Source of the DNA: Acetofilamentum sp. | GTDB taxonomy: Bacteria; Bacteroidota; Bacteroidia; Bacteroidales; JAFGXI01 | Direction: 5' to 3' | Assembly (NCBI GenBank): GCA_020720565.1 | Contig: DYOK01000153.1 | Location: 1-6,482, forward strand | DNA: 6,482 nt | Shown here: positions 1 to 5,860 of the stretch, one piece after another | Layout of the letters: each line of letters begins with the position of its first letter | Position numbering within the stretch: position 1 is the first letter of the stretch | Position numbers and translations under genes: made by a program | The notes under the pieces: generated by a model | The model's database searches: none | What the model saw: the letters and a program-made list of their open reading frames with translations, nothing else | Told to the model about the DNA's origin: nothing

Positions 1-31
1 CAAAAAGCTTGGAAATTATCCAAGCTTTTTG
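1..31 (-). terminator. Intrinsic terminator of the exbB-exbD-tonB operon, probably bidirectional
   Basis: Positions 1-13 and 19-31 are perfect reverse complements (13-bp stem, 5-nt loop AATTA). The stem has five A:T pairs near its base, so an RNA read from either strand ends in a GC-containing hairpin followed by U5. It lies 59 nt beyond the tonB stop codon and is the only strong hairpin there, so it most likely ends the minus-strand operon. The symmetry suggests it could also stop a plus-strand gene arriving from the left, but that gene would be outside the window. Positions 32-90 between the hairpin and tonB show nothing else. Confidence 0.85.
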
Positions 32-90
32 GGGTTCAATATTTTATAAATTGGTACGAATCAAGTTGAAGATAAGCATTAGCACAAAGC

Positions 91-846
91 TTATTTTAAT
101 ACGAAACGGTATGTAATTGTGCCCGATTGCGTGGCTTGTGCATTGGGGTTTTTATTGAAACGGGTGTTAAGTGCAGCTTGTTTAGCCGCATTGAGCAATC
201 CTGAATCCATAGTAGTAGTGCCTTTATAGCCTGGAACCGCAGATACAACTCGTCCATCTCTATCGACCGTAATTTTCACTACAACGTCGCCTTGTTCGTT
301 GCTATTGTAAGCTGGTTTTGGCAATTCTTGAATCGATCGCCCTTGTAAGCTCCATCCAATTCCACTTTTCCCTACTCCAGTACCGTTATATTGATTCGAA
401 TTGGGATCGCCATTGGGTTTTCCTTGATTGCCATTACCCCCTGCGTTGCCTTCCGACGAAGAACTCGAACTTTCGCTAGAATTGTTAGAATACAATGCCG
501 CAGCATCAATCTTACGTTGTTCTTCAATTTTCTGAGTCTCAGTTTTTTCGACTTTTTGTTCAGACGTATTTTGTTTTTGCTCTTTAACAGCAATGGCTTC
601 TTCGAAATTTTGAGTCATATTGGCTTCTTCGACACTGTTTGGCGGTGTGCTCACTGCTTCTTCTTGCTTAGTGGGTTCGACCAATCCCATTCCCGTATCC
701 GAATCACCAAAATCGACCATCACCCCTTCCTCTTCTGGCAAAGGCAAGGGTGTCGTGAATCCAAATAAAAGCAAAATCATTAATATCATCGCATTGAACC
801 CTACGGTAAATAATACGCCTTTGACTTGCTTTTCTTTGGTTTTCAT
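91..846 (-). CDS. tonB: Energy transducer TonB (Bacteroidota type)
   Basis: This 251-residue protein carries energy from the ExbB-ExbD motor to outer-membrane TonB-dependent transporters. A short basic cytoplasmic start (KTKEKQVKG) precedes one membrane anchor at about residues 10-31. A periplasmic linker runs from about 35 to 165. The TonB C-terminal domain covers about 166-251, with PKPAY (176-180), then GDVVVKITVDRDGRV (186-200), the beta-strand pattern of the family, and a terminal strand GTITYRFVLK. The linker is not proline-rich as in enterobacterial TonB. It is acidic and Gln/Lys-rich (71-113), then has a serine run (123-131) and a Gly/Asn-rich stretch (133-165). It is last in the operon, 23 nt after exbD. 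An AAGGAG at 851-856 lies 4 nt before the ATG and supports this start. Family membership is secure; which transporters it serves is unknown. Confidence 0.92.
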   Translation of the reverse strand: MKTKEKQVKGVLFTVGFNAMILMILLLFGFTTPLPLPEEEGVMVDFGDSDTGMGLVEPTKQEEAVSTPPNSVEEANMTQNFEEAIAVKEQKQNTSEQKVEKTETQKIEEQRKIDAAALYSNNSSESSSSSSEGNAGGNGNQGKPNGDPNSNQYNGTGVGKSGIGWSLQGRSIQELPKPAYNSNEQGDVVVKITVDRDGRVVSAVPGYKGTTTMDSGLLNAAKQAALNTRFNKNPNAQATQSGTITYRFVLK

Positions 847-850
847 GATT

Positions 851-856
851 CTCCTT
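851..856 (-). promoter_or_regulatory. Shine-Dalgarno site of tonB
   Basis: Read on the minus strand, AAGGAG lies 4 nt before the tonB ATG in the 23-nt gap after exbD. It is the only clear Shine-Dalgarno motif before any gene here; exbB, exbD, pyk, smpB, the permease and the GNAT gene are preceded by AT-rich sequence, as is usual in Bacteroidota. The spacing is slightly short. Confidence 0.55.
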
Positions 857-869
857 TTTAAAGTTTTCG

Positions 870-1268
870 TTATTTAATAGGGCTAGTCGCCAAAATAACT
901 TTAAACTTGTTGTCTTTAGCAATATTCATCACTTTTACAACTTGTTCCATTGGAACCGATTTGTCGACATGAAGCGAGACCGTCGGGTCTGTTTCGTTTG
1001 CAAGTGCCACTCTCAAACGATTTTCTAATTCTTCCATTGAATTTACAGGTTGGTCGAGCACAAAAAATTGTAAATCGGCGGTAATGGAGACTGTCGTTTG
1101 AGGTTTTGAAGGTGCTTGGCTATTGCTTTGTGGCAAAAGCAATTTGAGTGCATTGGGTGCAACCAAGGTTGAGGTAATCATAAAAAAGATGAGCAAAAGA
1201 AACACTAAGTCGCTCATCGACGACATATTGAACTCTGCACTGACTTTATTTCTTGATTTTAAGGCCAT
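870..1268 (-). CDS. exbD: Biopolymer transport protein ExbD
   Basis: This 132-residue protein is the small subunit of the proton-driven ExbB-ExbD motor that energises TonB in the inner membrane. The layout is typical: a short cytoplasmic N-terminus (1-17), one membrane helix (about 19-37) starting with SMSDLVFLLLIFFMITSTL, and a periplasmic domain to the end. Asp20 at the start of the helix matches the essential proton-carrying aspartate of the family (Asp25 in E. coli ExbD). The periplasmic domain has the usual pattern, including VSLHVDKSVPMEQVVKVMNI (97-116) and a closing strand VILATSPIK. The length is normal. It starts 14 nt after exbB and ends 23 nt before tonB, so the three are very likely co-transcribed. 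No Shine-Dalgarno is visible. A TolR identity is possible on sequence alone, but the tonB neighbour favours ExbD. Confidence 0.92.
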   Translation of the reverse strand: MALKSRNKVSAEFNMSSMSDLVFLLLIFFMITSTLVAPNALKLLLPQSNSQAPSKPQTTVSITADLQFFVLDQPVNSMEELENRLRVALANETDPTVSLHVDKSVPMEQVVKVMNIAKDNKFKVILATSPIK

Positions 1269-1282
1269 AATTTTAGTTTGGA

Positions 1283-1999
1283 TTAAGAGGCAGGTTCGTT
1301 AAGTATATCCATAAATTCGGTTGAACGTGTTTCGAGCATATTCACCACTTTATTAACTCTTGCAATCAAAAAATTATATGCAAAATAGGCAATAATTCCG
1401 ACGATAAGACCAGCTACAGTAGTTACCATAGCAGTATAGATGCCGCTCGATAGCAATTGTACATCAATATTATTACCCGCATTGGCCATGTCGTAAAAGG
1501 CTTGAATCATCCCCAGAACAGTTCCCAAAAACCCGAGCATTGGGGCACCTCCCGCAACAGTTGCAAGTGTAGCTAATCCGTTTTCGAGCGAAGCAATTTC
1601 TTGTTTTCCGACATTTTCGATGGCCACATTGATATCGTGTAAAGGTTTGCCAATTCTAGAAAGTCCCTTTTCGATCATTCGAGCCAAAGGGCCATTCGTG
1701 TTTTTACATAAAAGCTTGGCCTCTTCAAGTTTTCCATCTTGAATATAACTTTTAATCGTATTCATAAATGCATTGTCTTGCTTGGCCGCATCGCGAATGG
1801 TTAAAAAGCGTTCGATAAAAATATAAACCGCAATAACCAACAAAAGTGAGATCGGAATCATAATCCATCCGCCTTTTATGGCCATATCAAGAAATGACAT
1901 GGTCATTTCGGTAGGTTGTGGTGCGACTGATGTGGCTGCTGCTGGTGGTGGAGTTGCTCCCCCGACTGAAACTTGTAAGAGTTGAAATAATAAGTTCAT
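1283..1999 (-). CDS. exbB: Biopolymer transport protein ExbB (MotA/TolQ/ExbB proton channel)
   Basis: This 238-residue polytopic inner-membrane protein forms the channel and scaffold of the TonB motor. There are three membrane segments: about 45-63, 142-170 and 186-213. The family signature lies in the second, APMLGFLGTVLGM (152-164), with Thr160 at the position of the pore threonine. The third has AMVTTVAGLIVGI (190-202), whose Thr193/Thr194 would supply the other polar pore residue. The cytoplasmic domain between segments 1 and 2 contains the helix pattern typical of ExbB. An Ala/Pro-rich stretch (14-30) precedes the first membrane segment; such N-terminal extensions occur in Bacteroidota ExbB. 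It is first in the operon, with a candidate promoter about 65 nt upstream and only 14 nt before exbD. The GTG/ATG context offers no better start than 1999. Confidence 0.93.
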   Translation of the reverse strand: MNLLFQLLQVSVGGATPPPAAATSVAPQPTEMTMSFLDMAIKGGWIMIPISLLLVIAVYIFIERFLTIRDAAKQDNAFMNTIKSYIQDGKLEEAKLLCKNTNGPLARMIEKGLSRIGKPLHDINVAIENVGKQEIASLENGLATLATVAGGAPMLGFLGTVLGMIQAFYDMANAGNNIDVQLLSSGIYTAMVTTVAGLIVGIIAYFAYNFLIARVNKVVNMLETRSTEFMDILNEPAS

Positions 2000-2058
2000 A
2001 GTTATACACTTTTAGTTTGCTAAGTTAAACAGTCTATATCAGCTACAATAGCAAGGTT

Positions 2059-2100
2059 TTGACAAAGTTATTAACAGCAAAATGTTGACAAGAATTAACA
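2059..2100. repeat. Imperfect direct repeat over the exbB promoter
   Basis: TTGACAA occurs at 2059-2065 and again at 2085-2091, a spacing of 26 bp. Each copy is followed, after a few bases, by TTAACA (2071-2076 and 2095-2100). The copies overlap the predicted -7 and -33 elements of the exbB promoter. They could be a tandem operator, or they could simply reflect AT-rich promoter sequence. Confidence 0.3.
2063..2091 (-). promoter_or_regulatory. Bacteroidota-type promoter of the exbB-exbD-tonB operon
   Basis: Read on the minus strand, TAACTTTG (2070 down to 2063) matches the Bacteroidota -7 consensus TAnnTTTG at every fixed position. A TTG (2091-2089) sits 18 nt upstream of it, within the 17-23 nt spacing known for TTG/TAnnTTTG promoters in Flavobacterium. 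Transcription would begin near 2056-2058 and leave a leader of roughly 57 nt before the exbB ATG. It is the only full match upstream of exbB. The start site is predicted, not measured. Confidence 0.6.
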
Positions 2101-2257
2101 ATACACTAAACGTAATTTAGATACCCAATATTGTGGCTGAAGGAGAAAGTATTAAAAAATATAAACCCGATATCTCAGTACCTTACAAGATTACCTTAAA
2201 GTAGGTTATGTGCCTATTGTCAAATGCAGTCGTTACAGAAATAATCACTTAAAAAAC

Positions 2258-2407
2258 CTATTTTGTAGTGTTTTTGTTTTTGTCCTTAGCTTGCTTAGTT
2301 ACAGATTCTTGCTTACTTTTACCAAGTTTCTTATTGGCGGCAATATTAGATTCATTTCTTTGATTAACCGCTTTAGCAGCCATCAAATGGCAATAGTGAT
2401 TCGACAT
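2258..2407 (-). CDS. Candidate small basic protein of 49 residues, unrecognised
   Basis: An ATG frame on the minus strand runs 49 codons to a TAG stop. The product begins MSNHYCHLMAAKAVNQRNES and ends in a lysine-rich tail (residues 26-49: about ten Lys, with Gln, Asn and Thr). It has no membrane segment or signal peptide and looks soluble, strongly basic and probably disordered at the C-terminus. It could bind nucleic acid, but that rests only on charge. I do not recognise a family. The frame closes upstream at a TGA near 2438-2440, so this is the first ATG. A TAnnTTTG-like TATTTTTG (2435-2428) lies just upstream but has no TTG partner, and there is no Shine-Dalgarno. The opposite-strand frame here is Phe/Leu-rich, as expected for an antisense shadow of Lys codons. 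It is a candidate only; it may be chance. Confidence 0.35.
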   Translation of the reverse strand: MSNHYCHLMAAKAVNQRNESNIAANKKLGKSKQESVTKQAKDKNKNTTK

Positions 2408-2443
2408 TTGAATTAAAATATGTAATACAAAAATATATCAATT

Positions 2444-3886
2444 ATGCGAAAAAAAACGAAAATTGTGGCTACCATTTCCGATTACAATTGCGATGTAGAA
2501 TTTATTCGCACTTTGTTTAATAATGGCATGAATGTAGTTCGCATTAACACGGCTCACGCCACTTTCGAAGGTGCCAAAAAAGTAATCGAAAATGTGCGCG
2601 AAGTGAGCGATAAAATTGCCTTGCTTATCGACACTAAAGGGCCCGAAATAAGAACGTTGCCACTCGAAAAACCCATCGATGTCAAATACGGCGATTTAAT
2701 TAAAATGGCTGGCAAAACCGAAAAACCTATTGCAGATGTAATTTATGTGAGCTACGAACATTTTGTAAGCGATGTTCCTGAACAAACCAAAATTCTTATC
2801 GACGATGGTGCTTTAGAATTGGTGGTTGAATCGAAAACAAACGATTACCTGCTATGTAAAGTAATGAACAAAGGTATGATTCAAGGTAAAAAAAGCATCA
2901 ATATCCCATCGGCACATATCAAACTGCCCGCACTTTCGAAAAAAGATATTGAATTTATAAGCTTTGCAGTAGAGCAAGACCTCGATTTTATTGCCCACTC
3001 TTTTGTTCGCAAAAAGGAAGACATTATAGCTGTTCAAAGCATTCTCGACGCCTTGTCGAGCGATATTAAGATAATTGCAAAAATCGAAAATAAAGAAGGG
3101 GTCGATAATATCGAAGAAATTCTTGACACTGCATACGGGGTTATGGTGGCACGAGGCGATTTGGCCATCGAGATTTCGCCAGAAAAACTCCCTGTTGTTC
3201 AGAAACACATTGTGGAAATGGCCATCAAAAAACGCCGTCCGGTGATTGTCGCCACTCAAATGCTCCATTCGATGATCGAAAACCCCAGACCAACTCGTGC
3301 CGAGGTAAGCGACATTGCCAACGCCATTTACGATGGCACAGACGCCATTATGCTTAGTGGCGAAACTGCATCGGGGAAATACCCTGTGGAATCGGTAAAA
3401 ATGATGCGCGATATTGCCAAAGAAGTAGAAGCGAACATTAGAACTTACAAAGCCGATTTAAATGCAGAAGTGCTTAAACGACGTTCTGGCGATATGCCTG
3501 GGCAAAGTGACGAAATTACTGCTCAACTTGCGAAATTAGCCATACAAGCTTCCGAAGACCTAGATGTAAGAGCCATTGTGGCTGATACTACTTCGGGAAG
3601 AACCATTAGAAGTTTAGCGGCATATAGAGGAAAGAATACCATCTATGCCCAATGTTATAATAAAAAAACCATGCGTAAACTCTCCTTATCGTATGGTGTG
3701 CATGTCGATTATATCGAACATAGCAAAACGCATAACGCATTTATTAAAAACGCTTTAAAAAACCTCGTGCATAAGCGAACCTTTAGTAAAGATAACTTAG
3801 TAGTTATTGTGGCTGGCAACTTTGGTCGAAACGCTGGGGCTTCGTATATGGAAATTGCGACTGTAAAAAACTTGTTAGACGAATAA
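2444..3886 (+). CDS. pyk: Pyruvate kinase
   Basis: This 480-residue cytoplasmic enzyme transfers phosphate from phosphoenolpyruvate to ADP, giving pyruvate and ATP at the last step of glycolysis. The barrel begins KTKIVATISD (4-13), the form usual in Bacteroidota where others have VATIGPAS. Arg33 and Asn35 lie in GMNVVRINTAH. DTKGPEIRT (63-71) opens the lid domain (about 70-165). The family signature IKIIAKIENKEGV (208-220) carries the catalytic Lys213 and the metal ligand Glu215. Asp239 in ARGDLAIEI is the second metal ligand, and Thr271 is in ATQML. The C-terminal regulatory domain covers about 355-478, with TTSGRTIRS (382-390) at the phosphate-binding loop position. Glu68 matches the residue that marks potassium-dependent enzymes. 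There is no extra C-terminal domain. Its length is normal and the frame intact. It is a single-gene unit, divergent from exbB and convergent with the GNAT gene. The ATG at 2444 fits the family N-terminus. Confidence 0.97.
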   Translation: MRKKTKIVATISDYNCDVEFIRTLFNNGMNVVRINTAHATFEGAKKVIENVREVSDKIALLIDTKGPEIRTLPLEKPIDVKYGDLIKMAGKTEKPIADVIYVSYEHFVSDVPEQTKILIDDGALELVVESKTNDYLLCKVMNKGMIQGKKSINIPSAHIKLPALSKKDIEFISFAVEQDLDFIAHSFVRKKEDIIAVQSILDALSSDIKIIAKIENKEGVDNIEEILDTAYGVMVARGDLAIEISPEKLPVVQKHIVEMAIKKRRPVIVATQMLHSMIENPRPTRAEVSDIANAIYDGTDAIMLSGETASGKYPVESVKMMRDIAKEVEANIRTYKADLNAEVLKRRSGDMPGQSDEITAQLAKLAIQASEDLDVRAIVADTTSGRTIRSLAAYRGKNTIYAQCYNKKTMRKLSLSYGVHVDYIEHSKTHNAFIKNALKNLVHKRTFSKDNLVVIVAGNFGRNAGASYMEIATVKNLLDE

Positions 3887-3888
3887 AA

Positions 3889-3962
3889 AACGACTGCAAA
3901 AAGGCTATTCAAAATAGTAAATACTCTTTTGAATGGTCTTTGTTATGAATCGAAAAGTCGTT
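3889..3962. terminator. Nested inverted repeats between convergent pyk and the GNAT operon
   Basis: The inner stem pairs 3900-3914 with 3927-3941, 15 bp around a 12-nt loop, and can extend inside the loop. Two of its pairs are G-U only when read as plus-strand RNA; on the minus strand they become A-C mismatches. This favours a hairpin acting on the pyk transcript, followed by a weak U-rich run (UCUUUGUU). An outer 7-bp stem pairs AACGACT (3889-3895) with AGTCGTT (3956-3962). Read on the minus strand, this outer stem runs straight into a U6 tract ending at the pyk stop codon, so it could stop the smpB-permease-GNAT transcript. Function is inferred from structure only. Confidence 0.55.
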
Positions 3963-4067
3963 CTAAACTCACACAATTACCTGTAGCCCCCTATGTTTAA
4001 GCTACACAAGTGCTACTTTGTTTGCATTTGCAATTTGCTGAAATTTGTATACAAAAAATAATATTAA

Positions 4068-4595
4068 TTAGCCCAAATGCAATTGATACACACACACATC
4101 GACCCAAGTGCTGACCGAACGGCGATGCCATTGTTTGAGTTCGCCTACTTTTTGATATCCTGCTTTTTCGAATAGTTTCTGACTCGAAATATTCTCTTTT
4201 GCAATATGACAAAATAATTGTTTTATCCCCAAGGTTTCGAAAGCATACTGGGCTAAAATATTTAAACTTTCGATGGCAAATCCATTTCGTCGGTCTTGGT
4301 GTTCGTATATTAGAATGCCCACTCCTGCACGTAAATGATAGGGATCAAATTCGAACAAATCTACACATCCAATTGGTTTTTGAAGTTTGTTATCTATCAT
4401 AAACCTAAATTGTTTAGTGGCGTATATATCACGCCCCGTTTCTTCGATAAATTGGTCGAGGCTATAATGCGAAAATGGGGTTAATGTATTGCTCCATGCC
4501 CAATTTTCCTCGTCGTTTTCCCAAAGGTACATATGCTTTGCATCTTCGGGTTCGGGGGCACGCAAATTGACCAATTGACCTTTAAAACTAATCAT
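4068..4595 (-). CDS. GNAT family N-acetyltransferase (RimL/SpeG-like, Acetyltransf_3 type)
   Basis: This 175-residue cytoplasmic protein should transfer an acetyl group from acetyl-CoA to an amine, either a protein N-terminus or a small polyamine-like substrate. The N-terminal part (LVNLRAPEPEDAKHMYLWEN, 8-27) is the usual first strand and helix of this branch. The strand and loop GVGILIYEHQDRRNGFA (91-107) contain the acetyl-CoA pyrophosphate-binding turn RRNGFA. Motif B is NISSQKLFEKAGYQKVGE (135-152), with Asn135 and the conserved Leu-Phe-x-Lys-x-Gly-Tyr pattern. The length is normal for the family. Its start lies 5 nt after the permease stop, so it is almost certainly co-transcribed and perhaps translationally coupled. 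It is last in the operon. The substrate cannot be read from sequence; ribosomal protein, spermidine or an antibiotic-like amine are all open. Family call secure, specific function not. Confidence 0.85.
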   Translation of the reverse strand: MISFKGQLVNLRAPEPEDAKHMYLWENDEENWAWSNTLTPFSHYSLDQFIEETGRDIYATKQFRFMIDNKLQKPIGCVDLFEFDPYHLRAGVGILIYEHQDRRNGFAIESLNILAQYAFETLGIKQLFCHIAKENISSQKLFEKAGYQKVGELKQWHRRSVSTWVDVCVYQLHLG

Positions 4596-4600
4596 AACAT

Positions 4601-5854
4601 TTAAAAATTGGAATTGATTGCATTGACAGGATTTAACATCGAAGCTGTTTTAGCAGGAATATAACCAGCAACAATTCCTACAACAAACGAGATAGCAATA
4701 CCCCTAATAATATTGGTTAAGGTTAACACAAATTCCATATCGATTATTTGGTTTGCCGTAAAGACTAAAATGGCGACCAAAATTAAGCCCAATATTCCCC
4801 CAATAATTGACAAAAAAACTGATTCAAAAATAAATTGAAACAAAATAAAAAAGCTTTTCGCTCCAAGTGCTTTCTGGATTCCGATTAATTTTGTCCGTTC
4901 CTTTACCGAAACAAACATAATATTGGCAATTCCAAATGCTCCAACTAAAATCGAGAATCCTCCAATTATAATCCCAGCCCAATCGATAACGCCAAAAACA
5001 GCTTCGAATCCCTTGGTAATCATACTGGTTTGATTGAGCGCAAAATTATCGTCGTCTCTGGGTTTAATTCGCCGAATGGAACGCATTTGCTTTCTAATTT
5101 CATCTTTTAGTACATTGATATCGGCACCTTCTTTAGCTTTTACAATAATCTGCGGTTCGGATCGTTCGCTTTCGAAATCGACCCATTTGCTTAAAAACAA
5201 AGCTGGGGCTAAAACGCCCTGATCAAGACTTTGTCCAAACATATCGGTGCCTTGCTTTTCTAAAACACCTATAACGACCGCATTTCGACCAGCAACTTTA
5301 ATTTCTCTACCGATTGCGTCCATTTCGCCAAACAAATTTTCGGCTATGGTATGCCCCAGTATAACAACAGGATTTCCTGTATTCGATTCGTTTTGTGTAA
5401 AATATCGACCTTGTGCCAAATCGATAGTTCTCACTTTCTGGTAAGAATTGGTTACGCCAAGCACTTTAACCGATTCTATATTTTGCGATAAAAATTCAAT
5501 TTTGGCCTGTCCAGAAGCAGAGAACGCCACTGCTTGTGCACGAAGTAAGCGATTCTCGAGTATTTTAAATTCGTCTTCGGTTGGTTGTGGCCTGTTTAAA
5601 TATTTCCACCAAGGCACATCTTTACCCCCCATTTCCCAAGGCCATTTGTGTACATATACCACATCGTCGCCAAGCGATTGGATGCTATCGGATATGCTAT
5701 TTCGTAACGAGTCGATGACCGAAAAAACCGAAATAATCGCGAAAATTCCAATCGTGATTCCTAACAAAGACAGTAAGGTTCGCAGTTTATTGGAATATAG
5801 CGACTGTAACGCAAATCGTAGGCTTTCAATCAATAATTTGTAGTATATATACAT
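4601..5854 (-). CDS. FtsX/MacB-like ABC transporter permease
   Basis: This 417-residue protein is the membrane subunit of a type VII (MacB/LolCE/FtsX-like) ABC system, which uses cytoplasmic ATP hydrolysis to drive movement in the periplasm, as in drug or peptide export and lipoprotein handling. A first membrane helix (about 25-47) follows LYSNKLRTLLSLLGITIG, the standard N-terminal block. A large periplasmic MacB-PCD-type domain covers about 48-285. Three helices follow at about 291-315, 335-367 and 383-401. The FtsX signature NIMFVSVKERTKLIGIQKAL (311-330) contacts the ATPase. A Trp-rich segment WPWEMGGKDVPWWKYLNRP (71-89) lies early in the periplasmic part; I recall similar segments in Bacteroidota relatives. 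No ATPase or adaptor gene is in the window, so the partner is encoded elsewhere. It starts 6 nt after smpB and ends 5 nt before the GNAT gene. Substrate unknown. Confidence 0.88.
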   Translation of the reverse strand: MYIYYKLLIESLRFALQSLYSNKLRTLLSLLGITIGIFAIISVFSVIDSLRNSISDSIQSLGDDVVYVHKWPWEMGGKDVPWWKYLNRPQPTEDEFKILENRLLRAQAVAFSASGQAKIEFLSQNIESVKVLGVTNSYQKVRTIDLAQGRYFTQNESNTGNPVVILGHTIAENLFGEMDAIGREIKVAGRNAVVIGVLEKQGTDMFGQSLDQGVLAPALFLSKWVDFESERSEPQIIVKAKEGADINVLKDEIRKQMRSIRRIKPRDDDNFALNQTSMITKGFEAVFGVIDWAGIIIGGFSILVGAFGIANIMFVSVKERTKLIGIQKALGAKSFFILFQFIFESVFLSIIGGILGLILVAILVFTANQIIDMEFVLTLTNIIRGIAISFVVGIVAGYIPAKTASMLNPVNAINSNF

Positions 5855-5860
5855 CTTTGC

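Larger units (their letters stand above)
2000..2443. other. Divergent intergenic region between exbB and pyk
   Basis: This 444-bp stretch holds the exbB promoter and its overlapping direct repeat at the left, and the candidate small ORF at 2258-2407. From 2101 to 2257 I see no convincing gene or RNA; a 23-codon GTG frame at 2133-2204 is too short to support. No complete TAnnTTTG promoter for pyk is visible on the plus strand. The nearest is GACATTTG at 2403-2410, one mismatch and no TTG at the right distance. The last 25 nt before pyk are strongly AT-rich with no Shine-Dalgarno. Confidence 0.6.

Noticed and set aside
372..593. Alternative-frame ORFs inside tonB, pyk, the permease, GNAT and smpB
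   Set aside because: They are shadows lying within strongly supported genes, with no family motifs or start signals of their own.
2133..2204. 23-codon GTG frame encoding VAEGESIKKYKPDISVPYKI...
   Set aside because: The wording looks protein-like and might be a remnant, but it is too short, has no ATG and no ribosome binding site.
2403..2410. GACATTTG as a pyk promoter -7 box
   Set aside because: It has one mismatch to TAnnTTTG and no TTG 17-23 nt upstream, so it cannot be supported.
2210..2416. Plus-strand 68-codon frame with a hydrophobic stretch
   Set aside because: It starts at GTG, and its Phe/Leu/Val-rich composition is what the antisense of the Lys-rich minus-strand frame would give; it has no start signal.
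3982..4006. TGTAGC/GCTACA inverted repeat with 13-nt loop
   Set aside because: A 6-bp stem with a long loop and no U tract; a second GCTAC at 4012-4016 makes the pairing ambiguous. Not convincing as a terminator or RNA.
4020..4048. Short TTTGCA-like tandem units (TTTGCA, TTTGCA, ATTTGC, ATTTG)
   Set aside because: Too short and degenerate in AT-rich intergenic DNA to call a repeat element.
4593..4600. Second ATG (ATGTTATGA) between the permease stop and the GNAT start
   Set aside because: It opens a two-codon frame closed by TGA; too small to interpret, although it could slightly affect re-initiation.
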